64,000 bases of DNA from QZKY01 sp963666295 (GCA_963666295.1 OY762707.1:2121686-2185685); one strand, 5' to 3'. Positions 51,456 to 60,144 are shown, numbered from the stretch's first letter. Made by a program: numbers and translations. The notes: a model not told the origin generated them from the letters alone.

Positions 51456-52082
51456 ATGATTCCTGCTGACGTATTACTGCTTTTTTTTGTTTCTTCCATC
51501 GCACTGGCGCTGGCCCCGGGGCCTGACAACATATTTGTTTTGACGCTTTCAGCCATGAAGGGGCGCGCCGCTGGCATTTTGGTGACCTTGGGCCTTTGCT
51601 CCGGACTGATTTTCCACACGGCCGCCGTTGCGCTCGGGGTGGCGGTTATTTTCAAGACATCGTCAATTGCATTCAACGCACTCAAGATTGTTGGTGCCGC
51701 TTATCTGGTTTATCTGGCGTGGATGTCATTTCGAGCGGGTGCTTCCGAACTCGAAGAAAATAAAGAGGCTTCCCTGAGCAACAGGCAGCTTTACGTCAGA
51801 GGCGTCGTCATGAATATGACCAACCCCAAGGTTGCGATTTTTTTCATGGCCTTTTTGCCGCAGTTTGCCGACCCGGCGAGAGGGGACTTGACGTTCCAGA
51901 TACTTCTGCTGGGGCTCGTGTTCATTATTTCCGCGCTCATGATTTTTGGTTCAATAGCATGGGCAGCAGGCTTTCTGGGTGACTGGATCCAGCGCTCAAA
52001 GCGGACGCAAGTCATCATGAATCGGGTTGCCGGAACGGTGTTTGCCGGTCTGGCGCTCAGGCTGATTACGAGTACGCGTTAA
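51456..52082 (+). CDS. LysE/RhtB family amino-acid exporter
   Basis: 208 residues, about six membrane helices. The family signature APGPDN is at 20-25 (helix 1 end) and NMTNPKVAIFFMAFLPQF holds the second conserved region (NPK). Exporters of this family pump out lysine, threonine, homoserine lactones or related compounds; the substrate here is unknown. It starts 5 bases after hemW, so it likely shares that transcript. Confidence 0.92.
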   Translation: MIPADVLLLFFVSSIALALAPGPDNIFVLTLSAMKGRAAGILVTLGLCSGLIFHTAAVALGVAVIFKTSSIAFNALKIVGAAYLVYLAWMSFRAGASELEENKEASLSNRQLYVRGVVMNMTNPKVAIFFMAFLPQFADPARGDLTFQILLLGLVFIISALMIFGSIAWAAGFLGDWIQRSKRTQVIMNRVAGTVFAGLALRLITSTR

Positions 52083-52129
52083 CCAGCAGTTTGATCCTTC
52101 CTTTGTGCTGAAGTTCGCATTGAATTTTT

Positions 52130-52189
52130 GGAGCGACGCAAGGGGAGCAAACTTGAATACTTCACACGTCAACTGGCCGAATCAATAAT
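52130..52189. repeat. imperfect direct repeat, copy 1 (left flank of a two-gene cassette)
   Basis: 60 bases beginning ggagcgacgc and ending gaatcaataat. It matches the copy at 53069-53126 at about 54 of 60 aligned positions with two 1-base gaps. The best-kept core is caaacttgaatacttca. Same orientation as copy 2. It lies after the LysE gene, in non-coding sequence. Confidence 0.85.
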
Positions 52190-52232
52190 GGCCTTACAGT
52201 TTGCGAGGTAATAATTTTTCTTGCTTTGTCGT

Positions 52233-52238
52233 TATAGT
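52233..52238 (+). promoter_or_regulatory. possible -10 box for the cysteine-rich small protein gene
   Basis: TATAGT at 52233-52238, about 70 bases before the ATG. No matching -35 at 16-18 bases, so the promoter, if real, may need an activator. Confidence 0.3.
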
Positions 52239-52309
52239 TAAAGCAACTAGTTTTATTCAACTTTATGGCTTCAATAGTTTGTGTTGGGTCTTTAAGGAGA
52301 GAGTGAGTT

Positions 52310-52525
52310 ATGGCGAACTGTGAGTGCTTGCTGGGCTGCCCGTTTTTTAACGACAAGATGAGCGACAGCGCTGGCATTGGGGCGATTTACAAAAAGAAAT
52401 ATTGCCAGGGTGATAGTGCGCAGTGTGCTCGCTACATGGTTTTTAAAGTGCGAGGTAAAGTTGGTGTGCCAGCCGATTTGTATCCCAATATGGTGGATCG
52501 TGCGAAAAAGATATTGGCATCTTGA
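52310..52525 (+). CDS. 71-residue cysteine-rich protein of unknown function
   Basis: A clear small gene: AAGGAGAGAGTGAGTT ribosome site before the ATG, own intrinsic terminator downstream. Five cysteines at 4, 6, 10, 32 and 39 (MANCECLLGCPFF, KYCQGDSAQCARYMVF) suggest metal or iron-sulfur binding. The pattern, including FFNDKM, CARYMVFK and VPADLYPN, resembles small proteins I recall from deltaproteobacteria and Magnetospirillum, often near sensory genes; that recollection is not a database result. Lies between direct repeats, upstream of a CoA-binding protein gene. Function unknown. Confidence 0.85.
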   Translation: MANCECLLGCPFFNDKMSDSAGIGAIYKKKYCQGDSAQCARYMVFKVRGKVGVPADLYPNMVDRAKKILAS

Positions 52526-52549
52526 TTAATTTTATTGGCCGTTCACGTG

Positions 52550-52586
52550 AGCAGGATGTTTCCTAAAAGGGGCATCCTGCTTTTTT
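52550..52586 (+). terminator. intrinsic terminator after the cysteine-rich gene
   Basis: AGCAGGATG ... CATCCTGCT, 9-bp stem extended inward by CC/GG around a TAAAA loop, then six T (52581-52586). It separates the small gene from the next one, so each is its own transcription unit. Confidence 0.85.
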
Positions 52587-52650
52587 GTGCGTTGTCGTCA
52601 TGATGTAAACTCAAGAACTGTATATGGATCAAAAGGAAGAGGAAATAATC

Positions 52651-53025
52651 ATGACAGAAACGGTAGCCATACTCGGAGCAAGTGACGACTATGAAGGATA
52701 TTCATATGCAGCGATGGATGCCTTGGAGCGGAAAGGGCACCATGTTGTGCTGGTAAATCCGCGTTATGAACAGATTGAAGGCGCACCTTGCTACAAGAGT
52801 CTGTCCGAATATCAAGGAGTAGTAGATACGGTAACGATATATGTGGCGCCGAAAATCCTTACGAACCTTTTGCCGGAAATTGTCGCTGCCAAACCGAAGC
52901 GTGTCATTTTTAATCCCGGAACAGAAGACGAGACCGCCATGGAAGCGTTTAAGAAGCAGGGAATCGTAACTCAGAAGGCGTGTACGCTTAAATTGTTGCG
53001 CAATAATCAGTACGAGAATTATTAG
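52651..53025 (+). CDS. CoA-binding domain protein (CoA_binding_2 / YccU type)
   Basis: 124 residues from ATG 52651, with AGGAAGAGGAAA upstream; an ATG at 52624 shares the frame but its extension is the ribosome-site region. A single Rossmann-like CoA-binding domain: VAILGASDDYEGYSYAAMDAL binds the nucleotide, VVLVNPRYEQIEG is strand 2 and VIFNPGTEDE strand 4. Relatives are succinyl-CoA-synthetase-like fragments with an unknown substrate. It is the second gene between the direct repeats. Confidence 0.85.
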   Translation: MTETVAILGASDDYEGYSYAAMDALERKGHHVVLVNPRYEQIEGAPCYKSLSEYQGVVDTVTIYVAPKILTNLLPEIVAAKPKRVIFNPGTEDETAMEAFKKQGIVTQKACTLKLLRNNQYENY

Positions 53026-53068
53026 GATCACTGAAGAAATCTGCGAGCAAGATGGGGCAGGGCTGGAG

Positions 53069-53126
53069 GGAGCGCCGCAGGGGACAAACTTGAATACTTC
53101 AAACTTCAACTGCCCGAATCAATAAT
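53069..53126. repeat. imperfect direct repeat, copy 2 (right flank of a two-gene cassette)
   Basis: 58 bases beginning ggagcgccgc and ending gaatcaataat, 43 bases after the CoA-binding gene and 25 bases before the carA promoter. See copy 1 at 52130-52189. The interval between the two copies holds exactly two complete genes and their terminator. Confidence 0.85.
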
Positions 53127-53150
53127 TAGTAATTTTTGAGTTAAAGCTGT

Positions 53151-53179
53151 TTGCCGAGTTAGGCTGGTTAGTCTAAAAT
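53151..53179 (+). promoter_or_regulatory. putative promoter of carAB
   Basis: TTGCCG (53151-53156), a 17-base spacer and TAAAAT (53174-53179). Transcription would start near 53186, leaving a leader of about 145 bases in front of carA with no reading frame I can support; room for control by pyrimidines or arginine, but no operator was recognised. Confidence 0.55.
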
Positions 53180-53330
53180 GTGCGGTTAAGTTCATTCAAT
53201 AAATCCACCTTATCACTTCGTCTTTTTTGCTGAATGCGTGCCTTCGCGGGATTTTCATCCATACGTCAAGGCAATTTCTGTTCGCGCAGAGGCTTGTGGG
53301 TGTAGGTGAAAACAACATCAGGAGTTACTC

Positions 53331-54479
53331 TTGCTACCCTTTCTATCTGGCAATGCCACCCCTGCCTTATTAGCGCTTGCTGATGGCTCTATTTTTAAGG
53401 GGATTTCAATAGGTGCTGCGGGTCATGCAATTGGCGAGGTTGTGTTCAATACCTCGATGACCGGCTATCAGGAAATTCTGACCGATCCCAGTTACAGCCG
53501 TCAGATTGTGACGCTGACTTATCCGCATATTGGCAATACGGGCGTTAATCCAGAAGACGTGGAATCCGCGAAAGTTCAGGCAGCTGGTCTGGTCATCAAG
53601 GATTTGCCGCTCTTGACTTCAAACTTTCGCAAGACGCAAACCTTATCCGAATACCTGATTGCAGAAAACATCGTTGCGATTGCAGGGGTCGATACACGTC
53701 GTCTGACACGTCTCCTGCGTGAGAAAGGCGCGCAAAGCGGTGCGATTCTGGTAGGCGCTGATGCTGACAAGGCACTGGCAATGGCGCGCTCCTTCCCAGG
53801 TCTGGCGGGCATGGATCTGGCGAAAGTTGTGACGACAGAAAAGTCCTATGAATGGAAGGAAACGGAGTGGGTGCTGGGCAAGGGCTATGGCCAGCAAACG
53901 GAACCAAAATACCACGTGGTTGCCTTTGATTATGGCGTCAAGCGCAATATTTTACGGATGTTGGCCGAGCGTGGCTGCAAGGTAACCGTATTGCCGGCAC
54001 AGTCAACAGCCGAAGACGCCATGGCCTTGAATCCAGACGGCATTTTCCTGTCTAATGGGCCTGGTGATCCTGAGCCCTGCGACTATGCGATTTCAGCGAC
54101 ACGCACCTTGATTGACAAGGGATATCCGACATTCGGCATTTGTCTGGGGCACCAGATCATGGCGTTGGCCTCGGGGGCAAAAAGCCTCAAGATGAAATTC
54201 GGCCATCACGGCGCGAATCATCCGGTTCAGGATCTGGATAACAAGCAAGTTCTGATTACGTCACAAAACCATGGCTTTGCGGTTGACGCCGATACGCTGC
54301 CTGCTAATTGTCGTGTGACGCATGTGTCGCTGTTTGACGGTTCTCTGCAAGGTTTTACACGCACGGATCGCCCTGCCTTCTGCTTCCAGGGTCACCCGGA
54401 AGCATCCCCGGGTCCGAATGACATTGCCTACCTGTTTGATCGCTTCGTGGCGATGATGGAGAAAGAGAAAAATGCCTAA
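53331..54479 (+). CDS. carA: carbamoyl-phosphate synthase small subunit
   Basis: 382 residues from TTG 53331, chosen because AGGAG lies 6 bases upstream and the normal N-terminus (ALLALADGSIFKG) follows. Glutamine amidotransferase that delivers ammonia to CarB for carbamoyl phosphate, used for pyrimidines and arginine. Catalytic Cys271 in GICLGHQ, His/Glu in FQGHPEASPGP. Overlaps carB by 8 bases. Confidence 0.96.
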   Translation: MLPFLSGNATPALLALADGSIFKGISIGAAGHAIGEVVFNTSMTGYQEILTDPSYSRQIVTLTYPHIGNTGVNPEDVESAKVQAAGLVIKDLPLLTSNFRKTQTLSEYLIAENIVAIAGVDTRRLTRLLREKGAQSGAILVGADADKALAMARSFPGLAGMDLAKVVTTEKSYEWKETEWVLGKGYGQQTEPKYHVVAFDYGVKRNILRMLAERGCKVTVLPAQSTAEDAMALNPDGIFLSNGPGDPEPCDYAISATRTLIDKGYPTFGICLGHQIMALASGAKSLKMKFGHHGANHPVQDLDNKQVLITSQNHGFAVDADTLPANCRVTHVSLFDGSLQGFTRTDRPAFCFQGHPEASPGPNDIAYLFDRFVAMMEKEKNA

Positions 54480-57400
54480 GCGTACAGACTTAAAAAGCAT
54501 CCTGATTATTGGCGCTGGCCCGATTGTTATCGGTCAGGCGTGTGAGTTTGACTATTCCGGCGCGCAGGCCTGCAAGGCTTTGCGTGAAGAAGGGTATAAA
54601 GTTATTCTCGTAAACAGCAATCCGGCCACCATCATGACGGACCCGGAAATGGCCGACGTCACTTACATCGAGCCGGTTACCTGGCAGGTCGTTGAGAGCA
54701 TTATTGAAAAAGAGCGACCCGATGCCATTTTGCCGACCATGGGTGGCCAGACTGCACTGAATTGCGCGCTGGACCTGCATAACAACGGCGTTCTCGACAA
54801 GTATGGCGTTGAGCTGATTGGTGCAAGACCAGAGGCGATTGACAAGGCTGAAGATCGCCAGAAATTCAAGGACGCCATGACCAAGATCGGTCTGGGTTCT
54901 GCCCGTTCCGGCATTGCACACTCTTTGGAGGATGCTTGGGCAGTGCAAAAGGATCTTGGTTTTCCGATCATTATTCGCCCTTCGTTTACTCTGGGCGGCT
55001 CAGGCGGCGGTATTGCGTACAACGAAGAAGAGTTCGTCACCATTTGCCAGCGCGGTCTGGAAGCGTCTCCAACCTCAGAGTTGCTGATTGAAGAATCCAT
55101 GCTTGGCTGGAAAGAGTACGAGATGGAAGTGGTGCGCGATCAGGCGGATAACTGCATCATCGTCTGCTCGATTGAAAACCTGGACCCGATGGGCGTACAC
55201 ACCGGCGATTCGATTACGGTGGCGCCAAGCCAGACGCTCACCGACAAGGAATACCAGATCATGCGCGATGCATCGATCGCGATTTTGCGTGAAATCGGAG
55301 TTGATACGGGCGGTTCCAACGTCCAGTTTTCGATCAACCCAAAAGACGGGCGCATGATCGTGATCGAAATGAATCCGCGGGTATCTCGCTCTTCGGCGCT
55401 GGCCTCCAAGGCAACCGGCTTCCCGATTGCCAAGGTGGCGGCTAAGCTGGCGGTGGGCTTTACCCTGGATGAATTGAAAAATGACATTACCGGTGGCGCC
55501 ACACCAGCCTCATTTGAGCCGACGATCGATTACGTCGTGACCAAGGTGCCGCGCTTTACATTCGAGAAGTTCCCGGATGCGGATCCGCATTTGACAACCC
55601 AGATGAAAGCGGTGGGTGAAGTCATGGCGATTGGTCGTACTTTCCAGGAATCCTTCCAGAAAGCCTTGCGCGGACTGGAAGTGGGCGCGGATGGCTTGAA
55701 TCAGTTCACAACGGACACAGACAAAATTGCTGAAGAACTGGGTGAGCCTGGGCCGGATCGTATCTGGTACGTTGGCGATGCCTTTGCGCAAGGTTTCTCG
55801 CTGGAGCAAGTTTTTCAGTTGACCAAGATTGACCCGTGGTTCCTGGCCCAGATCAAGGAACTGGTCGACATCGAATTGTGGCTGGAGACGCAGACGCTGG
55901 GCGGGCTTGATCGGGAAATGCTGTACCGTTTGAAGCAAAAAGGTTTTGCTGATCGCCGCTTGGCGCATCTGATGAAAACAACCGAAACGGCGGTGCGTGA
56001 GAAGCGCATCGAGCTAAATGTTCGCCCAGTATTCAAGCGCGTCGATACCTGTGCCGCCGAGTTTGCCACCAATACCGCTTACATGTACTCAACGTACGAT
56101 GAAGAATGCGAGGCGGAACCGACAGACAACAAAAAAATCATGGTGCTGGGCGGCGGCCCGAACCGGATCGGTCAAGGTATCGAGTTCGACTATTGCTGCG
56201 TGCATGCCGCCTTGGCGATGCGCGAGGATGGTTACGAAACCATCATGGTTAACTGCAACCCGGAAACCGTCTCGACGGATTACGACACATCTGACCGTCT
56301 GTATTTCGAGCCGTTGACTCTTGAAGACGTGCTTGAAATTGTTGACAAGGAAAAACCGGTTGGCGTGATTGTTCAGTTTGGCGGGCAGACGCCGTTGAAA
56401 CTGGCACTGGATCTGGAAGCGAATGGCGTGCCGATTATCGGTACGACGCCGGACATGATTGATGCGGCGGAAGATCGTGAGCGTTTTCAGCAAATGCTGA
56501 ATAAATTCGGCTTGCGACAACCGCCAAACCGTACGGCGCGTAACGAGCAGGAAGCACTGGAATTGGCTGAAGAAATCGGTTATCCGCTGGTTGTGCGCCC
56601 TTCGTACGTATTGGGTGGCCGGGCAATGGAAATCGTTCATGAGCAGCGTGATCTTGAGCGCTACATGCGCGAAGCTGTCAAGGTGTCGAATGATTCACCG
56701 GTATTGCTGGATCGCTTCCTGAATGATGCGATTGAAGTGGACGTAGACTGCCTGTGCGACGGACAGCGCACCTTCATTGGTGGCGTGATGGAACATATCG
56801 AGCAGGCGGGTGTGCACTCGGGTGATTCTGCCTGTTCGCTGCCGCCATATTCGCTTTCTGATGAAACGATTCAGGAATTGAAACGCCAGACGGCGCTGAT
56901 GGCCAAAGGTCTGAATGTGGTCGGCCTGATGAATGTGCAGTTTGCCATTCAAAATGTGGAGCGAGAGGGCAAAATCGAAAGCACGGTTTATGTGCTGGAA
57001 GTGAATCCGCGCGCCTCGCGCACTGTCCCGTTTGTCTCCAAGGCGACGGGCTTGCCGCTGGCCAAGATTGCGGCGCGTTGCATGGCAGGTCAGTCCCTCG
57101 ATGCGCAGGGCATTACGACAGAAATCGTGCCGCCTTATTACAGTGTCAAGGAAGCCGTATTCCCATTCGTCAAGTTTCCTGGTGTGGATACCATCCTGGG
57201 GCCTGAAATGAAGTCAACGGGTGAAGTGATGGGCGTCGGCAAGACATTTGGCGAGGCTTTCATCAAGTCGCAGCTGGGTGCGGGCACTATTGTGCCAAGT
57301 TCCGGCACGGTATTTTTAAGTGTTCGTGATGCAGACAAACCGCGTGCGGTCAAGGTTGCTCAGGATTTCGAGAAACTCGGCTTCTCCATTGTGGCAACCA

Positions 57401-57702
57401 GAGGAACAGCGGCGGCCATTGAGGCTGCTGGGGTTCCGGTGAAGACCGTCAACAAGGTGGTGGAAGGGCGGCCACATGTGGTGGACATGATCAAGAACCG
57501 CGAGATTGATTTGGTGGTTAATACGGTTGAAGAAAAGCGCAGTGCCATTGTTGACTCGGGGGCAATTCGCACATCAGCCTTGGCCTCCCGTGTGCCAACG
57601 TGGACGACGATTGCAGGCGCGGAAGCGGCAGTTGAGGGTGTGGCATACCTGGACGAGCTTCACGTCTATGATTTACAAGGCTTGCACAAAACCTTAAACT
57701 GA
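54472..57702 (+). CDS. carB: carbamoyl-phosphate synthase large subunit
   Basis: 1076 residues, full length. Two homologous ATP-grasp halves (about 1-400 and 555-935) that make carboxy phosphate and phosphorylate carbamate, an oligomerisation domain between, and a C-terminal MGS-like allosteric domain (about 940-1076). Landmarks: GAGPIVIGQACEFDYSG, the second-half copy GGGPNRIGQGIEFDYC, and the end with TRGTAAAIEAAG. Works with CarA from the overlapping gene. Confidence 0.98.
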   Translation: MPKRTDLKSILIIGAGPIVIGQACEFDYSGAQACKALREEGYKVILVNSNPATIMTDPEMADVTYIEPVTWQVVESIIEKERPDAILPTMGGQTALNCALDLHNNGVLDKYGVELIGARPEAIDKAEDRQKFKDAMTKIGLGSARSGIAHSLEDAWAVQKDLGFPIIIRPSFTLGGSGGGIAYNEEEFVTICQRGLEASPTSELLIEESMLGWKEYEMEVVRDQADNCIIVCSIENLDPMGVHTGDSITVAPSQTLTDKEYQIMRDASIAILREIGVDTGGSNVQFSINPKDGRMIVIEMNPRVSRSSALASKATGFPIAKVAAKLAVGFTLDELKNDITGGATPASFEPTIDYVVTKVPRFTFEKFPDADPHLTTQMKAVGEVMAIGRTFQESFQKALRGLEVGADGLNQFTTDTDKIAEELGEPGPDRIWYVGDAFAQGFSLEQVFQLTKIDPWFLAQIKELVDIELWLETQTLGGLDREMLYRLKQKGFADRRLAHLMKTTETAVREKRIELNVRPVFKRVDTCAAEFATNTAYMYSTYDEECEAEPTDNKKIMVLGGGPNRIGQGIEFDYCCVHAALAMREDGYETIMVNCNPETVSTDYDTSDRLYFEPLTLEDVLEIVDKEKPVGVIVQFGGQTPLKLALDLEANGVPIIGTTPDMIDAAEDRERFQQMLNKFGLRQPPNRTARNEQEALELAEEIGYPLVVRPSYVLGGRAMEIVHEQRDLERYMREAVKVSNDSPVLLDRFLNDAIEVDVDCLCDGQRTFIGGVMEHIEQAGVHSGDSACSLPPYSLSDETIQELKRQTALMAKGLNVVGLMNVQFAIQNVEREGKIESTVYVLEVNPRASRTVPFVSKATGLPLAKIAARCMAGQSLDAQGITTEIVPPYYSVKEAVFPFVKFPGVDTILGPEMKSTGEVMGVGKTFGEAFIKSQLGAGTIVPSSGTVFLSVRDADKPRAVKVAQDFEKLGFSIVATRGTAAAIEAAGVPVKTVNKVVEGRPHVVDMIKNREIDLVVNTVEEKRSAIVDSGAIRTSALASRVPTWTTIAGAEAAVEGVAYLDELHVYDLQGLHKTLN

Positions 57703-57726
57703 GACCATTAAATTCTGGCATTCATG

Positions 57727-57769
57727 GGTCACAGGAGCAGGGTAGTTCGAATTCCTGCTTCTTGTGGCC
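57727..57769 (+). other. hairpin in the carB-greA gap (greA leader)
   Basis: GGTCACAGGAGCAGG (57727-57741) can pair with CCTGCTTCTTGTGGCC (57754-57769) with one bulge, giving a long stem around a TAGTTCGAATT loop. No T run follows directly, so it is a poor terminator. The loop side resembles a tRNA T arm, but the rest of a tRNA is missing. In E. coli the greA leader also carries RNA structure (GraL); relation unknown. Confidence 0.4.
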
Positions 57770-57794
57770 TTAACGATTTTTAATAATAACGATT

Positions 57795-58271
57795 ATGAGC
57801 ACAACACCCCTTACCAAGCATGGCGCGGAGCTGTTGCGTCAAGAATTGCATCGACTGAAAACCAAGGAACGTTACGAAGTCATTGCTGCGATTTCAGAAG
57901 CGCGATCACACGGAGATCTCTCCGAGAACGCGGAATATGATGCAGCGAAAGAGCGCCAGAGTTTCATCGAAGGTCGTATCGCAGAGCTTGAAGGCAAGTT
58001 GGGGTCGGCGCAAATTATTGATCCGACCGAACTAGAGAGGGATGGGCGCGTCGTGTTTGGTGTCACGGTCAGGCTTGAAGACCTGGAGTCAGGGGAAAAA
58101 GTGCAATACCAGATCGTTGGCGTTGACGAGGCCGACCTGAAAGAAGCGAAAATATCGGTTACGTCGCCCATTGCGCGCGCCTTGATTGGCAGAACCGCCG
58201 ATGACGTGGTTGAGGTTCAGGCACCATCAGGAATTCGTGAGTACGAGATTCTGGAAGTGCTCTACATCTGA
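57795..58271 (+). CDS. greA: transcription elongation factor GreA
   Basis: 158 residues, standard length. N-terminal antiparallel coiled coil with the acidic tip (the DLSENAEYDAAKERQ segment) that enters the RNA polymerase secondary channel and triggers RNA cleavage in backtracked complexes; C-terminal FKBP-like domain from about residue 80 (SPIARALIGRTADDVVEVQAP, C-terminal half). Downstream of carB as in many proteobacteria. It converges with yhbY. Confidence 0.96.
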   Translation: MSTTPLTKHGAELLRQELHRLKTKERYEVIAAISEARSHGDLSENAEYDAAKERQSFIEGRIAELEGKLGSAQIIDPTELERDGRVVFGVTVRLEDLESGEKVQYQIVGVDEADLKEAKISVTSPIARALIGRTADDVVEVQAPSGIREYEILEVLYI

Positions 58272-58340
58272 TTGTTTTTGCCAGTCAGATTTTCGCTCAA
58301 AATCCGGCGGTTCACCGAACCTTGTCTGAGTTCAGAAGGC

Positions 58341-58811
58341 TCAATTTTTTAATGCAGCCTTCTTTGCACTGGTTTGGCGCGTTTTGGCACGTTTTATCAA
58401 TCCGCCCTTCGTGACACGCTGGTTGCCTTTAACTGAGGCACGGATTTTGACCGGGCGCTTGGTGCCATCAGCAGGTTGTCTTGCGATCGTCACCTCGCGT
58501 ACCCCTTTTCCTTTGGGCGTGTCAGGCGTTTTAATCACTTCTTTTTTAGGTCTGAAGATAACTAGCAATTTGCCTATATGCTGGACAGGGGCTGCGTGGA
58601 GTTGTCTGCAAATGCCTTCATAGATTGCAATACGTTCTTCACGGTCATCGCCGAGAACGCGAACCTTGATCAAACCGTGGGCGTTCAGACTGGCTTCGAT
58701 TTCCCTGATGACAGCCGATGTCAGGCCGGCGTCGCCAATCATGACAACAGGGCTGAGTGAATGGGCTTCGGCGCGAAGCTCGCGGCGTTGGGCGGCAGTA
58801 ATCGTTAACAT
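58341..58811 (-). CDS. yhbY: ribosome-assembly RNA-binding protein YhbY (CRM domain)
   Basis: 156 residues from ATG 58811, preceded by AAAAGGATAACA; a longer frame to 58826 has no ribosome site. CRM-domain protein bound to pre-50S particles. The domain (about 1-95) shows RRELRAEAHSLSPVVMIGDAGLT and HIGKLLVIFRP. A basic C-terminal tail of about 60 residues, rich in Lys/Arg, extends beyond the E. coli protein (97 aa) and is common in Burkholderiales. It is divergent from rlmE with 32 bases between starts. Confidence 0.9.
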   Translation of the reverse strand: MLTITAAQRRELRAEAHSLSPVVMIGDAGLTSAVIREIEASLNAHGLIKVRVLGDDREERIAIYEGICRQLHAAPVQHIGKLLVIFRPKKEVIKTPDTPKGKGVREVTIARQPADGTKRPVKIRASVKGNQRVTKGGLIKRAKTRQTSAKKAALKN

Positions 58812-58843
58812 TGTTATCCTTTTCAAAACCGTATTTTACGCGA

Positions 58844-59482
58844 ATGGCAAAAAATAAGACCAATAAACCTTGGGTGCAAGGTCACATTAATGATCCTTAC
58901 GTCAAGCAGGCGCAACTGGATGGTTATCGTGCGCGCGCAGCCTATAAATTGATGGAAATCGATGAGCGGGAAAGCTTGATCAGGCCGGGGCAGGTGATCG
59001 TCGATCTGGGTTGTGCACCGGGTAGCTGGTCGCAGTATATTCGAAACAAGCTAGCGGGCAAGGGCGCAGAAGGTGTGCAGGGAACGATCGTAGGATTGGA
59101 CATGCTTCCCATGGAAGCAATTGCGGATGTCCATTTCATTCAGGGTGATTTTCGGGAAGATGACGTGCTGGCGCAGTTAGAGGCGGTTCTTGGTGGACAA
59201 AAAGTTGATTTGGTGTTGTCTGACATGGCGCCTAACCTGTCCGGTATTGCGGATGCAGACGCAGCCAGAATGGCGTATCTGGCCGAACTGGCCATTACTT
59301 TCGCGCAAACACACTTGAAGCCTTCTGGTGCATTATTGATTAAATGTTTTCATGGCCAGGCGTATGATGAAATTGTTGCTGGTTTCAGAGCGGCGTTTAA
59401 AAATGTTTCGACTAAAAAGCCGAAGGCCAGTCGCAACAAGTCTGCAGAAGTGTTTTTGCTTGGCAAATCATTGAAAAACTAG
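58844..59482 (+). CDS. rlmE: 23S rRNA (uridine-2552 2'-O) methyltransferase RlmE (RrmJ/FtsJ)
   Basis: 212 residues from ATG 58844. SAM-dependent methyltransferase that modifies U2552 in the A loop of 23S rRNA, a late 50S assembly step. Motif I VDLGCAPGSWSQY, DMLPMEAI, the catalytic-lysine context and DMAPNLSG are present, followed by GALLIKCFHG. The yhbY-rlmE-ftsH order is the standard one. No clear ribosome site; divergent with yhbY over a very short gap. Confidence 0.95.
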   Translation: MAKNKTNKPWVQGHINDPYVKQAQLDGYRARAAYKLMEIDERESLIRPGQVIVDLGCAPGSWSQYIRNKLAGKGAEGVQGTIVGLDMLPMEAIADVHFIQGDFREDDVLAQLEAVLGGQKVDLVLSDMAPNLSGIADADAARMAYLAELAITFAQTHLKPSGALLIKCFHGQAYDEIVAGFRAAFKNVSTKKPKASRNKSAEVFLLGKSLKN

Positions 59483-59512
59483 GTGGGCTCTCTTTGAGGA
59501 CGAGGAGGAAGC

Positions 59513-60019
59513 ATGAAGACGGTTATTCTGGTAAGGCATGCGAAAGCCGGTCAGGGCGCGTTCGGGATGTTGGATTTTGACCGCACGCTGGAAGAGCGCG
59601 GTAAAAGGGATGCTGTTTTTATGGGGCAAAAAATTCGGGAGCAGAATATTTTCCCGGACCTCATACTGTCCAGCCCTGCCAAAAGAGCCAAAAAAACAGC
59701 AAAGCTGGTTGCAGATGAACTGGGTTATCCAAAAGCGCAAATTCAGTTTGATCGGAAAATTTATGATTCCAATGCGGCTTACCTGTATGCGCTGCTGCGG
59801 GCGCAAGGCGATCAGCATGAGAGAGTCATGGTTTTTGGTCACAATCCGGACTTGTCGATTCTTGCTGACATGTTGCTGGCTGAAAAGCCGGAGGAAGGCG
59901 TTAATTTGCCCACAGCCGGAGTCTGCTGCATGGTATTTCCCATTGATCAATGGGAAATGCTAGAGGAAAATCAGGGCAGGGCGGTATTCTTTGATTATCC
60001 GAAGCACCACGACGAATAA
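59513..60019 (+). CDS. sixA: SixA-type phosphohistidine phosphatase (histidine phosphatase superfamily)
   Basis: 168 residues with a strong GAGGAGGAAGC ribosome site. Phosphoglycerate-mutase-like fold; catalytic LVRHAKAG with His9, second-site SSPAKRAKKTA and VFGHNPDLS. SixA removes phosphate from the HPt domain of ArcB in E. coli; the target here is unknown and no phosphorelay gene is nearby. Inserted between rlmE and ftsH. Confidence 0.85.
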   Translation: MKTVILVRHAKAGQGAFGMLDFDRTLEERGKRDAVFMGQKIREQNIFPDLILSSPAKRAKKTAKLVADELGYPKAQIQFDRKIYDSNAAYLYALLRAQGDQHERVMVFGHNPDLSILADMLLAEKPEEGVNLPTAGVCCMVFPIDQWEMLEENQGRAVFFDYPKHHDE

Positions 60020-60114
60020 GGGCGTAACGCGCTTGAGTTTTTGTCTATCACCCCCATCTATTTGTTCAATTCATGTACCTGAAGAGAAACTATTGCGCAC
60101 CCAGCCAAACAGCT

Positions 60115-60144
60115 TTGGCATGGGTTCTGGATTAACGGTACAAT
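60115..60144 (+). promoter_or_regulatory. putative promoter of ftsH
   Basis: TTGGCA (60115-60120), 18-base spacer, TACAAT (60139-60144). Start near 60151, leader of about 24 bases before ATG 60175, with GGGGA as ribosome site. A heat-shock (sigma32) element was not recognised. Confidence 0.55.

Noticed and set aside
52702..53109. 135-codon frame on the minus strand in the cassette
   Set aside because: Antisense to the CoA-binding gene, no ribosome site, and it runs into the direct repeat.
57727..57775. tRNA-like T arm between carB and greA
   Set aside because: No acceptor, D or anticodon arm can be built around it, so it is not called as a tRNA.
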